A program made the position numbers and the translations under genes. Of a stretch of DNA of 64,000 nt, positions 13,801 through 24,536 are shown in pieces. Below the pieces are notes generated by a model, which saw only the letters and a list, made by a program, of their open reading frames with translations, was not told the origin of the DNA and did no database searches. Numbering within the stretch: position 1 is the stretch's first letter; each line of letters starts with the position of its first letter. The DNA is from Micromussa lordhowensis (lineage: Eukaryota > Cnidaria > Anthozoa > Scleractinia > Lobophylliidae): assembly GCA_964020085.1 (NCBI GenBank), contig OZ026607.1:20376106-20440105 (forward strand), read 5' to 3'.

Positions 13801-16800
13801 CTGAAAAGCAGCAAGCGAAGGTTTGTTTTGCTTGTATTATTGTGTCCAAAAAAAGATTAGCATAAATGTCATCGTTTTCAAAATGTTTTCCGTCTACATT
13901 AAAACGTAAAGCCGGCGTTTTTAAATTCCTCCGGTTTGAAGATCGTTTAAGCACCGTTTTAAATTTTTTTCCGTCCACACTAAAACGTAAGCCAGCGTTT
14001 TGAATTCCTCCGGTTTGAATCGAAAAGCTCCAGTTTCGTGACGTAGAATTAAAGCCGCGTTTTCAAATTTCGCCCTCGTCGTGTGGACGAGGCCTTAATC
14101 TTGGTCTCTCTTGTTCTGCCAATTCAGTTTTTTCTTCTTCTTCTTTCCTCATTACAGTAGTTCTTATCGATTTGGATTCAAAGTCAAAGAGGGTGGCTTG
14201 GCGGATATGGACGCTGATATTCGCTCCAAGCTTATTTCCGCCCCAACCAACTTCAACCATATCTCGCATATGGGGCCTGGGGATGGATTCCAGATTATAA
14301 AAGACTTACCAGTGGTAAGTAAGGGACCACTTTGTCACAACAGTAAATACCTACCCTGTGAAGCAATCTTTTCCATACGAAGAGCTTTATTAGCATTCTA
14401 GCCGCGCGCAATTGGATCGAGAGCAAAAACATCGACGAAGCAAGGGGTGATTTTTTTGCCTTGTACGCGCGACCAGAACGCGGAAACGCTGTGCGTATGG
14501 GAGCGCTTGCTACGCAGACTAGTAAATGCCACGTAACAGTTACGCAATGCGAAAATGAATGACTCAGACTCAGGGAAACATTGCTTCAAACTGTTGATTA
14601 CCTGGTCTTAAGTCTGCATACGAGCCAAGTGGTCCATCAGGCCGGAGCTATCCCAGTTTCAGTAGCATGAAGTGACTAGGAGTATTTCTACTCCCCCACT
14701 GGATGGGATGCCAGTCCATCGCAGGGTTACCCCCAGAATTAAATTCACCAGTACCCATTTATACACCTGGGTGAAGAACGGGCATTGTGAGAACCCTAAG
14801 TGTCTTGCCCAAGAACACAACGCAAAGGACTAGAACCCAGACCGCTCGATCCGGAGACGACGCACTAACCATGAGGATACAGCGCCTCCACCAAATACCC
14901 TCTACACTTAACAATTTTTTTTGTCATAACACTCCTTGCTAAGGCAGCCTAGATTGTATCATTAAAATTACGAGGGTTTTGGGTGGCCTCTTCCCATTTG
15001 ACCAAAAGTAACTCTCTGTTTGAATCTCGTGTTTTTAATTAACTTCTTTGTTTCAGGGTCACCGGAGCGTTGAGGAAGAACCTCCGCCAGGTATGGTTAT
15101 AAACAGTCAAAGTAGCATTGTTTTCAAATACTATTCTATTCCGTGATCACGATTTAAGACAAGCCAAACCCTGAGTGAAAAGTTGTTACCAGAACATTTT
15201 AATTTATTCAATACTAAAAAATTACCAGAACATTTTAAATTATTCAATATTGAAAATTACCAGTACATTTTAATTTATTCAATATGTGGTAACGAAGTAG
15301 AGTAAAGTACATCGCCTTCAAAATATCATATTCCTCTGATTTTGTTGCTGTATCTCTTTTTCTACCCAGTCATCCCACGCGCAACGTCAGTTGGTCCCAG
15401 GTCTAAGCGTGCGGTCACGGCCAACCCCACTCTCATGCAACGGCCGAACTCAGCAGCAAAGGGACTGAAACCAGCAGGGCCGGGACAGCTGAATGGCCGA
15501 TCGGTGTCCACAAATGTTGTAAATAGGTAGTTGTTTTTTTTTTTGGTTTGGTTGGTTTACTCTACAATCGAACGAAACGTTTACAATTGTTTCTTCTTTT
15601 CAGTGCCTCTGACGCTTCTCCGCCAGTCCCGAGACCTCGGTCATCATCGACGAGGTCAGCGGACGATGTGTCTGCTGACACGCGCGTAACGAATGGCTCT
15701 AATCGTCTTTCCGCTGACCTCGATAATTACGCACAGGTAAAGCATTTGATGTTTGAATTGTAGAGTAAAAAGAAGGGAAGTTTTAGGGGAAAAGTGAAGT
15801 CTTTCTACCTCGGAATGGCTGCGTGACAAGACTTTTGAACGTTTCAAAGATCTTTGTCGAGCAGTCACTCCGTGGTCTGTCACATAATCTTTCCCACCCA
15901 ACGTATGTTTGGGGAAAACGTGAGGTGACAATTAGTCTCCTACGTAGACGTTCTTTGGGCTTGTCACGCAATCTTCCTTCGTGAGAGAGGAAGATTGCGT
16001 GATGAACCCAAAGAGCCTCTGCCTAGGAGGCTAGGCAACAAGCCAAGTAGGAATGTCTGTCGAGTCTTTTAACGCTTTTAGTTCAAATTAAAACAAAACG
16101 TCTTGCCAAAAGATGGACATGTGTTTTGTAGCTTGTGACCGTATGGAGAAGTTGTTACTTTTCTTTTCTATATCTTAATTGGAAAGCTTCTTGTTGCAAA
16201 GCTTCTCAGGATAATTTGTCTTTGCTGTTCAGTTTATGTTGGTTTTTCTGCGCGTACTATTACTCCCCTCACCTTAATGGTACATTATCTCCGCAAACAC
16301 TGCCAAGCTCTTCTACAGAGAAATGTAAGGAGGTCTTGGAAGACATAAGGAGAAATATCGCTGCTGATATTAGCGCTGTTTTCTTGTCTAGTACATCAAT
16401 ACCATGAGACCAAAAAGTGTTGCTGATGAACAGAGACAGTTGGCTTTAGCTCTTGAGCTGAGCAAAAGGCACGTGGCTGAAGCTGAACTGACAAATGGCG
16501 GCAGTAGAGGCAGAGGTTCACGGGTCGGCAGATAGTACTTCTTTTATTTGGTGTTTTGACGGAGAAAGCTGAGGCAGCAACCCAAGTCACGGTTTTGAAG
16601 AAAATAATCCGAGCGTCGATGATTAGCCGAGCTTTTCGTCACGTTCAACTCAGTCGTCGGGATTGCGTTACAATGCAACTAACTATTCCACTGATGCATT
16701 GCGTGAAATGACATCTGACAGATCAATCTTTCTGTACTTCTACTCCAACCTGTTCTTTGATCTTTCACCTCGCTGGATACTCCTCGTCTTTCTTAGTTTC

Positions 16801-18306
16801 TTTAACAGGGATAAATTGCGGTTTCGTGTGGTACCATTCTAATAATGTCTTGCCTTTTTCCTGGTTTACTTGCTACAGTTTTGCCTAAATTAGTGACCCC
16901 TAAACTCTTAAAACATTTTCTCTTGGCGTTGAGAACGTAATTTTTTTGTCGCTAACATAAGTTTGCACTAAGTAGTTCTTTCAGTTGCTGTGTGTCTTTT
17001 GAGCTAATCCAAGCCATTTTAACCGTTTCTTTTTTGGCGGCTAACGTGTGCAAACTCTCGACTTCTTGTACTTACCACTCAACCAAGTAATATAACGCAG
17101 TTGCCAACCGATTTAACTTAGCCTGTCTTCCGCGACTTTGTATTGTTGTCTCAGCTTTGATCGTAGTTGTTCTGCTCTTCCACGAAGCACTTCCACCTGA
17201 TAAAAGATATAATTTTTTGCTTTTGATACTTGCACCGAGCACATACTAAGTCACTTCAGTTTGCACATATGGATATCTTAAGATCTGCTCGCTGATCTTT
17301 GTGTTGTGATCTTTCTACTGAGGGGCTTTATAAGGTGCTGTGTCACTGTGTTAGAATTTGCGGTCGACGGCATTAAGTGAGCTCGTGGTGGCTTTGTAAT
17401 TCGATTTTAAAGGTTTTGCTACACCATGGCTTGCGGATGTTGTTTCAAAGTCAAATTGCAAGGCTTTAAGATTACGTGATGTGAATGCTTCAAGCTCTAC
17501 GTGTTTGATAAAAAAACCAAGATGTTTTTGTTCCATAACATGCCTAAGAGCAGTGATTTCGTCAAGGCAGCCCAACTCTCTGTTAGTTTTGCTCTCAGAA
17601 GTGAAGTGAAATTGCTGTGAGAAACGTTTCAAGTAACTGATATATTGTCTTAATTTACAGGATCTTTTAAATCTCCCCGAGAGTGATTCACCGAGACATT
17701 CGACAGGTTTGTAAAGACGATATTCTTTCAAGAATTTAGTTTTCTTTTTCATTGATTCATGTTGTTGAATTTGATTTATTTCGGGATGGATGCAGTAACA
17801 TGCTCGCGGCCTTATTCCTAATCATTGCCTCGTCTGCAATGCAATGTCTTCTTACTGTTTATAACAATACAAAGTACAGTAAACATGCATGTGCAGCGAA
17901 AAATGAGAATTGTCAATAAAGGGTGTTGTCATGAACTAGAAGCAAATTCTCACAACGGACGTTTAAGGGAACGTGTGACGATCAGTGAGGAGAATTAGGA
18001 TTTGGAGCAGGTTCTCGTTCATTGTAAAATTCCAACACCTTGGGTTCGCCCTTGTGCAAAATCAGTGCTATTTTGTTGGTTTATTTTCATGCGGCCGTGG
18101 CTTTTGAGAATTTATGGTATTTTAATCCAAAGGTGATCATTGCCAAATTCTCTCACAAAAAATGATGTAGCAGATGTGGAGAGTATTAAGGAGAATTTAG
18201 AAGTTGATTTTAAGAGCATTTCTCACCAGGTTCAGGTTCCAGCTCAGGCCTGAGCGTGTCACCGCTGGGAAGTCAAGAAGAAGGCGTGACGTCACCAGAC
18301 TGGTAG
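257..18306 (+). CDS. MRCK-family kinase (CDC42BPA/B-like), C-terminal part, 5' partial
   Basis: Spliced gene whose conceptual product aligns with remembered metazoan MRCK proteins, Cdc42 effectors that phosphorylate myosin regulators at the cell cortex. Exons I place: 257-381, 756-861, 1406-1560, 2001-2101, 3007-3071, 3727-3792, 4816-4869, 5582-5687, 5814-5885, 6327-6394, 6624-6763, 7155-7236, 8268-8411, 9066-9201, 9724-9804, 10291-10499, 11071-11185, 11574-11682, 12333-12413, 12824-12921, 13222-13312, 13739-13820, 14158-14314, 15057-15090, 15370-15526, 15604-15736, then alternative ends. All joins keep frame and use GT/AG sites. Domains in order: coiled coil (257-2101, e.g. [20 protein letters not shown]), Ser-rich linker, C1 zinc finger (5582-5885, H-C-C pattern with [18 protein letters not shown]), PH (6624-8411), CNH (9066-13312), CRIB-like [18 protein letters not shown] (in 14158-14314), Ser/Pro tail. 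Kinase exons lie left of the window. Paralogue (alpha or beta) cannot be assigned; cnidarians may have one ancestral gene. Confidence 0.93.
2180..2730 (+). repeat. Tandem AT-rich repeat and 3' tail of a probable retroelement
   Basis: Within an MRCK intron. A unit of about 93 bp containing ATTGTACGATAATAATTAA recurs about three times (roughly 2338-2600), followed by a GC-richer stretch with inverted words GCTCGC/GCGAGC, then AATAAACTTGAAACTTGAAA with short CTTGAAA repeats. The end with an AATAAA and a short tandem tail looks like the 3' end of a non-LTR element, but no reading frame supports it. Confidence 0.5.
3985..4165 (+). mobile_element. Penelope-like element terminal fragment with degenerate hammerhead motif
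   Basis: The stretch GACGAAGGGCTAACGCTCG followed by AAACGTC has the layout of the hammerhead ribozyme core (CUGANGA, stem II, GAAAC, stem III) found in the pseudo-LTRs of Penelope-like elements. The first core U is replaced by G here. Downstream text (CCACCGACGCAGCACCACAG) is a familiar part of the same animal repeat family. Lies in an MRCK intron. Confidence 0.6.
4326..4468. repeat. Near-perfect palindrome, arms about 66 bp
   Basis: Starts CTTATTAGACGTTTTGG and ends CCAAAACGTCTAATAAG, with a tiny loop around GTAATA. The arms differ at only a few positions. A second small hairpin (GACGAGTACAAAT / ATTTGTACTCG) and a short GAT microsatellite follow at 4550-4640. Probably a foldback MITE in an MRCK intron. 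Confidence 0.85.
4915..5165 (+). mobile_element. tRNA-derived SINE
   Basis: Contains box-A-like GTGGTGAGATCGCTCG and a near-consensus box B GGGTTCGATTCC (about 4966-4977), followed by a tRNA-unrelated body (GGTTTTTCTCCGGGTTCTCTGG) typical of a widespread cnidarian SINE. A fragment of its 3' body recurs at 21712-21775. Confidence 0.8.
6081..6263. repeat. Foldback MITE, arms about 70 bp
   Basis: AATTGACTATTTTCCAATTG on the left pairs with CAATTGGAAGATAGGGAATT on the right; both arms include the C6/G6 run in TTTGCCCCCCAAATTTTGCA. The central loop is about 40 bp. It ends about 65 bp before the MRCK exon at 6327. Confidence 0.9.
7686..8143. repeat. Composite hairpin-plus-TIR repeat, copy A
   Basis: Left part 7686-7842 is a long palindrome (TAGTAATAGTAATTGGACCG pairing with GGTCCAATTACTAATTAA) with a GC-rich centre GGACGAGCGCGAAGCGTGAG. 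Right part 7839-8143 is bounded by inverted ends (AATCGTATCTATAACAAAT / ATTTTGTTATAGATACGATT style) and holds an inner hairpin at 8010-8060. The same two-part structure appears at 25701-26290 and 52636-53030. Confidence 0.8.
9243..9476 (+). repeat. Purine-rich minisatellite, 21-bp unit
   Basis: About eleven imperfect copies of a 21-bp unit like GACGAGAAGTCAGCGAGAGTT, with a tendency to a 42-bp higher-order unit alternating GAGGAGGCAGC and GAGAAGTCAGC. It starts about 40 bp after the MRCK exon ending at 9201. The plus strand is strongly purine-biased. Confidence 0.85.
9880..9960. repeat. Fragment of the GTCACGCAA small-hairpin family
   Basis: Holds CTCCTACGCAGACGTTGTTTGGGCTCATCACGCAATCTTCC in interrupted form, matching the left arm of the element at 15945-16033, then a second GTGATGAGCCCAA pairing weakly. 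Other copies lie at 24361-24440 and 28847-28932. Confidence 0.6.
11388..11610 (+). repeat. Tandem duplication spanning a splice acceptor and exon edge
   Basis: Two adjacent copies of about 110 bp. Both contain TTAAAACTGCT, a polypyrimidine tract, CTTCCAT, A/T, TAG, then AACTTGTGAATT and AGATGA. The right copy is the real MRCK exon start at 11574. The left copy has the decoy acceptor at about 11456 and the first 30 or so bases of the exon, diverged. Confidence 0.85.
12165..12225 (-). mobile_element. Penelope-like terminal fragment (hammerhead-like)
   Basis: On the minus strand it reads GATAATGGAGTGAAGATCAC followed by TTCGAAACGTCG, the usual layout at Penelope-like element termini. Only about 60 bp is recognisable. 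Confidence 0.45.
13875..14095. repeat. Degenerate DNA-transposon-like repeat with internal tandem copy
   Basis: A block with TTTTCCGTC-ACATTAAAACGTAA and AATTCCTCCGGTTTGAA occurs twice in tandem, about 96 bp apart, and ends with GTCGTGTGGACGAGGCCTT. A related element at 40135-40395 carries CTGTCCACACTA and GTGTGGACAGGGCCTTA at its ends, which suggests TIR-bearing repeats of one superfamily. Confidence 0.6.
14605..14890 (-). mobile_element. tRNA-derived SINE, nearly full length
   Basis: Read on the minus strand it starts with a tRNA-like head (TCATGGTTAGTGCGTCGTC box A region, GGTTCTAGTCC box B), continues through CTTGGGCAAGACACTTAGGG and CAGGTGTATAAATGGGTAC, and ends in the GGAGTAGAAATACTCCTAGT and CTGATGGACCACTTGGCTCG body. 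Truncated relatives at 26612-26765 (plus) and 48921-49112 (minus). Sits between the CRIB-like exon and the next MRCK exon. Confidence 0.8.
15930..16035. repeat. Small hairpin element (GTCACGCAA family)
   Basis: TTTGGGCTTGTCACGCAATC on the left pairs with GATTGCGTGATGAACCCAAA on the right; outer words AGTCTCCTACG and CTAGGAGGCTA also pair. In the intron before MRCK exon A. Confidence 0.8.
16392..16535 (+). CDS. MRCK alternative terminal exon A (Arg/Gly tail with UIM-like helix)
   Basis: A pyrimidine-rich tract ending in TAG precedes an open reading frame in the phase required after the exon ending at 15736. It encodes 47 residues and stops at 16533-16535. It contains [18 protein letters not shown], a predicted helix with the spacing of a ubiquitin-interacting motif (acidic patch, Leu, Ala, Ser), then an Arg/Gly-rich end. 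I do not recall this tail in vertebrate MRCKs. No strong donor is visible before the stop, so it would act as a terminal exon. The next clear AATAAA is at 17915-17920, beyond exon B1, so its 3'UTR end is unresolved. Confidence 0.6.
   Translation, partial: YINTMRPKSVADEQRQLALALELSKRHVAEAELTNGGSRGRGSRVGR
17661..18306 (+). CDS. MRCK alternative C-terminal exons B1 (17661-17706) and B2 (18230-18306)
   Basis: Exon 17661-17706 follows a good acceptor (TTAATTTACAG), is in phase with the exon ending at 15736, and encodes [13 protein letters not shown], which matches the conserved SDSPRHST motif near the C-terminus of vertebrate MRCKs. It joins in phase to 18230, encoding a Ser/Gly-rich stretch ([14 protein letters not shown]) and ending SPDW with TAG at 18304-18306. 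A GTAGGT donor at 18303 overlaps the stop; use of it could lead to further exons that I could not find. This pathway is the ancestral-looking tail and skips exon A. Confidence 0.7.
17915..17920 (+). promoter_or_regulatory. Candidate polyadenylation signal (AATAAA)
   Basis: Canonical hexamer downstream of MRCK exon A and exon B1, upstream of exon B2. It could end an exon A transcript. No downstream element was verified. Confidence 0.3.
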
Positions 18307-18362
18307 GTACCAGGCTTTTGTTGGTTGTGACGGAACAGTTTCGTAAGGAGGCGCAGATTCAT

Positions 18363-18773
18363 GTTATTAGAGAACTTAAGCAAACCACGATCACGACGCC
18401 AGCGGCAACGAAAACTCCACCAAACAAAATCTTCAATGAGCAGAACAATTGCTATGCACGTGCGTTATAAATCTTTGCACATTTCTTTGCAAATTTCTTT
18501 GCACATTTCTTTGCCGTCCTCTGCAAAACAACAACGTGAAATGACTGACTAAGGTCTGCGTATTTTGGAGAACGTGAACGGCGGCAGCTAATTTTTGGTA
18601 CTCTTATTTAGAATTGAACGCTGGCGTTACATATTTTGCTTCAGCAAGTTCTGAGATCAATAGGTGCACTGAACAGATCTAGACAATTGCGAAATTCGAG
18701 TGTAAAATCTAAATTCATTTTTTCAGGCGTTGTTCTTGGCGTCGCGGTCGTAATTGCTTAAGTTCCCTATTCT
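18363..18773. repeat. MITE with TIRs, about 410 bp
   Basis: Left end GAGAACTTAAGCAAACCACG and right end GCGGTCGTAATTGCTTAAGT are inverted. The interior shares TCTTTGCCGTCCTCTGCAAA and TGAACAGATCTAGACAATTG words with the element at 60530-60964 read in the opposite orientation. Confidence 0.7.
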
Positions 18774-19133
18774 CCTTTGCATTGACGTGAGTTTTGTAAT
18801 CTCAGCTACAGAAAAGTGCCTCCCCAACGCAGCAAGAATGCTTTTTGCCAAAATCACTCACTTAAAAAGCATACTGGAAAAATTCAAACGGTAGTCGTTT
18901 TATGTAGTACTATGAAAATTGCGACTCGTCTGGAATTTTCTCCAAAAACTGATCGAAGTGCAAGTGTATGTAATGTTTGAAGGTAGAGGCGCGACTCGCG
19001 AAATTATCTGTCTGGCTTGTTCGCTGCGTCGTATGAATGAATGAAAGACTTTATTTAAGTGTCAGCAGTATTTAGCTTTAGAACAAAACTAATTGGGGAC
19101 ACTAGTTATATTTATACGCTTTCTCTCTCTGTG

Positions 19134-19258
19134 TTAGCCTGTTCCAGGCTATCGGTCAGTGGAGACGACCAAAAAAGCAGGCGCACGACTAGCTTATCGT
19201 TGGTCCCAGACCCCGCCATCCTGCTTTTTCGATCGTTCCCACTGAAACACAGGCTATC
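19134..19258. repeat. Short inverted-repeat element
   Basis: GCCTGTTCCAGGCTATCGGTCAGTG-like left half pairs imperfectly with CCCACTGAAACACAGGCTA on the right; AAAAAAGCAGG and CCTGCTTTTTCG pair inside. Confidence 0.6.
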
Positions 19259-19874
19259 TCTGTGTAGAGTCTATAAACAAGAAGAAAGTCTTTACTTTAC
19301 AAGTGGAACGTTCACACCGAAAAGCGAACCATGAAAATTACCGGGATTCAGAGTCACATGTCTCGATTGCTGATTTTGCGTAATTTCGATTCATCATTCA
19401 CGGCAGAAGTCTTTCTCTTTGTCAAGTTTTTTTCAACGCTTTGGACATGTGCTTGTTCTTTTGACATCTCGTCAGCGTTTCACCGTTACTTAGCAACGCC
19501 TTATCGGCTGGGCTGGTTTTATGAGGCAGTTCATGTTGGCTTACAAGAAGATAAATTTGTTTGTTAGTATCAAATTTTGTGTTGCTGCACTCGGTGATAA
19601 TTACAGTTTGTTAAACAAAGTTTAAATGTTATAAAAACATAAACAAAGAGTTTAATGCGTAATGTTAATTTAAAATTATTAGTTTATTAAAATGTTAATT
19701 TAAATTATTAAAATTAAATTATTAAAATTAAATATGAAAGAAAACAACAATTTTAAAGTTCATTAAGTTAATTTTTACCCATTAGTTAATGTTCAAACGT
19801 TCTTTTTTAAATCTGCTATAATTGTAGTTGTATAAAATTCTTTTAATATAAAACTTTGACACATTAATAACGTT

Positions 19875-19875
<1 letters not shown>

Positions 19876-19919
<44 letters not shown>

Positions 19920-19925
19920 ATTGAA
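19876..19925 (+). repeat. (GATT)n microsatellite
   Basis: About twelve tetranucleotide units, one interrupted by GCTT. Confidence 0.95.
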
Positions 19926-21711
19926 ACATCCATTCAGTATGTGAAGTATCTGTTTTTCCGATTCGCATATGATAAACTGTAAATGAAGCTTAGTTTAAAT
20001 TTCTGTTTGGTAACATTTACATTAACACAAACCTTCACTTCCCTTTCGCCTTACGGTGTGGTATACATAGCTACTTGACGTTTTCACTATATCCCCCGGT
20101 TTGTTGTTAATATCTTTTTGTTCTGGTTATAATTAACCTACGTACTTAAATTAATTGCCCTGTTCATCCTCACAATTATGTTATCCTTTTGGTTTATTCA
20201 TAATAATTCAACATCCAATCTTCTTACCAAACCATTTATTTTAATCGACGCTCAACACTGATTCATTATTAAATTATTTCTGTGCTGGTTATAAAATATG
20301 CAATCTCTTATCTTGCCATCTATAAACGCATGATTTTAAACGGAATTCTCCCGAAAAAAATATAGTGAATGTGCAAAAAAAGTATTTGGGAGAATTTCGT
20401 TGCTGAAATTAAGATTAAGAGGGTTAAACGGTGACTTCTTTTTTTGATTTTCCCCACAGACTGAAGCAAGCTGGGTCACTTGTCAAAGGCTTGAGTGGCT
20501 GAATTTAGAAATAAACTGATGAATTTTTACTTTATAAATACTTTTCTACTTTGCCCAAAGGCTAATGGAAGAATTTATCCCTAAATCCTTAAAATGTCTT
20601 GTTGTTAAATCAAAAAACTTTAAAGTTAATATACTATTTTGGTTCAAATTGAGATGACTCTACTTCGCAAGTTGTCGTTTAGGTCGTAACGCAAACGTTT
20701 CTCTGTCCCAGTTGCGTGACAAGTGTCACTTAAGGTTGTGTGACGACCATAACGACTACGAAGGCTTGCGCGAACAGAAAGCTATAGTTTTTGAAGGCTG
20801 TTAAATAAAGAAGAAGGCTAAAGTTGTAATGTTTTGGATCCAGAGGAAGATGTTCTAAAATAAGTTTGTTTTGAATCTAGAAAATATTGTTCTATATTTC
20901 ATATCGCTTGTCCTAGGTGTTACAATTTTTCATATTTAATTATTTTGTCCAAAGGCAATTTTGGGTTACAGTATTATATATATATAAGCTTATATCATTT
21001 TTTTTACAGTGATAATGCGTTGCGGCATATTTCTTCACATTAAAATGACTGTACGGTTTCTTTTCCTATGTCGGGTTTGATCAATGCCATGTTTCGGCGG
21101 GAAAAGGGCGCCTTGATCTAACCACGTGATCGTGGTTCGTTTGTTGTCATTGGCTGTTACGTAAATGTTATGAAATCGGAGATTCGTTGAATTGTAAAAA
21201 AAAAAAAACTTAATAAAGTGTTTACAGTACTTCAGGTGTTTATCAGTTATTTGTGGTTTTTGTAGCGGTCTATTCCCGTCCCGTATATTTCACGTTTTTT
21301 ACCCGTTCACAAGTTTCTCTAACTGTAGAGTTCCCAAATTGTCGAGGAAATTCCTTGTACAATGTATATTCATGATATCGTGACAGTGGGGAGGGGTTTA
21401 TCCTGAAAATGGACTTATTTACAGTAAGATGTTTTGGGATTCTACTGACGAGCTTAGTTTTTGTATGTTAGGCTATAGGCGTCTGCGAGGAGATTATAAT
21501 TTTTAGACTACTGTAAGAGGCTAGAGATATTTCGTCATCACATGTTAAGTGTAAGTTAAGAAGTTAGTATTTTGAAGCTTGAAGCCGTTTAATCAGTCTA
21601 TTAGTTGAATGCTAGAGAGAAGACGTGAAACATGATGGGCAGTTCACTCAAGCGCTCTTTCCTAAAAATCTATCGCCGCAAATCTCGGCATAATAGGCAA
21701 AAACTAGTATC

Positions 21712-21960
21712 TCCAAATTCCAAGTACCCGCATCAAAACCAGCAAAGGCTGATATGGCTTCCTCTATAAATATTGCATTATATTTTCAATGTAATAGAGT
21801 TCCACGGTGAAGGTAAATTAACCGCCGTAGCAATTTCATGAAGTTAACTGACGTTTCAACGCAAACCCTTTGTCACTTGCGCTATCATTCGAAATCTCGG
21901 CGCCGGACGGTTTATTCACCTTCATCAACTCCAGGCAAGAGGATAAAGGGAATTCCCTCT
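21712..21960. mobile_element. SINE 3' fragment (21712-21775) next to Penelope-like terminal fragment (21790-21930, minus)
   Basis: The first part repeats AAAACCAGCAAAGGCTGATA, the body end of the SINE at 4915-5165. The second, on the minus strand, carries CAAGTGACAAAGGGTTTGCG followed by TTGAAACGTCAG, a hammerhead-like Penelope terminus. Confidence 0.55.
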
Positions 21961-24360
21961 TATATAGCTTATTCCTAAGGTAATCCCTCTCAAACTATTG
22001 TTAGATCGGTTTAAGACATCGTAGAAGAGTCTGGAAACAGCCGATTATGTGACGCGTATTTTGCTCAAGCGAACTGTCCAAGCTTTTTTTACGCGTATTT
22101 TTACCTTCCATGAAAACATCCACGCAACGCGCGTGACAACAACTGCGGAAGAACTGGGGACCATGTCTAAAAATAACTTGATAGACTTCCTTAGGAATAA
22201 AGCCTGCATGGGGATTAGTTCTTTTACCCTTCATGCTCTCAGCGTACCTTTATTTACAGCCCCCCTTTCATCACTCCTTCAGTGATACTAACATCCTTGC
22301 AGTGTTCAATTGAATTTTTCAGATACGACGAGATTCTGATGGAACTGCCGAGCACTGCAGGTAATGAGTGACTCACATTTATTTCTTTTGAACCAACAAC
22401 TTTTCCGTTTTTTCATATGTGATTTCCAAAATTCTTTGAAATGGTTAAAGTTGGGATAAATTCCTTTAGACCTAATTGGAATTGAAAATGAAAATCTCCT
22501 GTCCTTTACGGATGCCAAGGATGTTGCTAGGTAAAAATGGTGTATCTGAGGTGACGAGTAAAGTCATAAGCTGGTAAGTTAAGTCATAAACGTGTAAAGG
22601 TCAAATTTCTTTTCTAAGTGCTCTTAGTGTTACTGACTGGTTCACGAGGGATCTAGTGCGACTTTACAAATTTGCAAAATTGAATTTGTAAGAAAAAGAG
22701 ACTGGGTTTATTTTGCTGGAAAGTAATCGTGTGTTGAGGGAGTTAAAAGTCTGTCTGAACTGTGTAAGCTCACCTTATGTCTCGTCCTCATTTCCTTTTT
22801 CTGCAGCTGGGAAAAATAGGGCTTTGCAATCTCTCTCGCGACGTTTCTCAGTCCTTCGCACTTAAGTGATAGCGTTGGACCAGCTTAACTCTGTCCTCCA
22901 GGTCTCTTTTGGGTGTCTTTTACAGCACTTGCCATCTGATTACGACATAAAGTTCATTTAATAGGTTCTCTTTGTGATGCGCTTGCTAAGCTTGCAAACA
23001 CGGGCAAAGTCTCGCCTTGACTAGCAGCCGCTGGTCGGGAAAGGAGCCCGCGCACTTTCCCCAAAGGGGAGGAGTCAGACCAGACTAGACCAACTTAGGC
23101 CTACTCCATTTTTCTACTCCAAGGAGTACAAATCTTCTCTTTCTCTGACCGGCGTAGTTCGATCTAATAGTTTTTATGTTTTTTTGTTTCTTTTTTCTTT
23201 TTTTTTTTTGCACAGATTGCGGTTTTTCAACATGTATGAAGTCAGTTATTCATCCACAGTCCGTCTTTTTCACATTGTTTTTAAAAAGATCTCTATTGCT
23301 GATTGGAAGAATCCGCGTCTATTCCTGCACAGGTCTACACACCAGCATGGTCTGGTACCATGACAGCACGTGATAATCACATGTAATTAACCGGCAGGGC
23401 TGGTTTATAACCTTATATGGCGAACGTCCCCTTATATGGAATAGATTTTATTTGTAGAATCATACGGGTTCGATTAGGTTTGGAAGCAAGAGAGCGGGCT
23501 GGCACTGAATTTGTTGCCAGCTTTTTATATAAATACAGATTTGTAAATGTTTTCAGTTACGGTGAAATCGTTTGGGAAAACCTTTCCTTAGCAATTGGGT
23601 AACAAAAACGCGCGGAACACCCTGTAAAGTGTGTCAATTCGAAATAATAATTTTGGTGAAAACATGAGTTATTTGCGCTTACCTTTGATACTTTCCATCT
23701 GTTATTGTTAGTGTTGTGGTCGCAGGCTGAGAATGTAGGTAGAGACGAAAGCTTTTCAGTTGATTCTTTAGTGTTTTTTATCAGTGTTGTAGGTAGACAC
23801 GAAAGTAGATATCGGTTTTAAGTTCGCAGGTCGTTGGAATAAAAGCTTATCACAAACCTCTGCAAAGTACGCAAAAATATTCATTCTTTTAGGGGTTTTA
23901 ATCGCTTTGTCAGAATCGTTATAATGGGTATCTGCGTAAGCAATAATGACCTTCGTAAGCAATAATGACTATGTAAGGAGAGATTTAAGACGATACAGTT
24001 TTAATTTTCCAGTTATTTGGCTTCACAGTAATTCAAAGTCAGTTCAAGTTTAGTAACGCGTACAATTGTAAATGAAAACAATTGAATTTATTGGGAGGGA
24101 GTTTCAACTCGCTTACATTGTAAATCAAGGGGAAGGGAAGTGAGAAGTTAGGTAGAGTTTTAGCTTGCTGTCTTGAGCTCCCTGCTCTCTCGAAATATCT
24201 TTTTTTTCCTTACTTTTTTTAGTTGTTTTCTTTTTATCAACTCTCTTGTACCCCGCTCTGAGGAAGTGCTTTTCGTTTCCCTTGAAATTTCGAGATTGCA
24301 GGTGTCAACTGTATTCCTTAGAGTGAAATAAAATTAAGTGAAATGAGATGTAGAAAAGAA

Positions 24361-24440
24361 ATTAGTCTCCTTCGTTAGGGTCGTCACGCAACGCTTCTCC
24401 CCCACTAGCGGAGGGAGAAGCGTTGTGTGACTACCCTAAT
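24361..24440. repeat. Small hairpin element (GTCACGCAA family)
   Basis: TTAGGGTCGTCACGCAACGC pairs with GCGTTGTGTGACTACCCTAA around a CCCCCACTAGCGGAGGG loop region. Confidence 0.85.
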
Positions 24441-24536
24441 AATGCTTTACATAATCGCTGGCAATTGGCTGTAATTCTGTCGTTTTTGGTTTGTTTTGCT
24501 TGCTTGTTTGTTTGTTTGCAACAAATCTCTCAGTGG

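Noticed and set aside
17351..17752. 133-codon minus-strand open frame
   Set aside because: It overlaps MRCK exon B1 antisense, has no recognisable domain and no splice or polyA context of its own.
22303..22360. Further 3' exon of MRCK after 18306
   Set aside because: An acceptor and donor exist, but every phase from the known exons gives a quick stop or an unconserved peptide.
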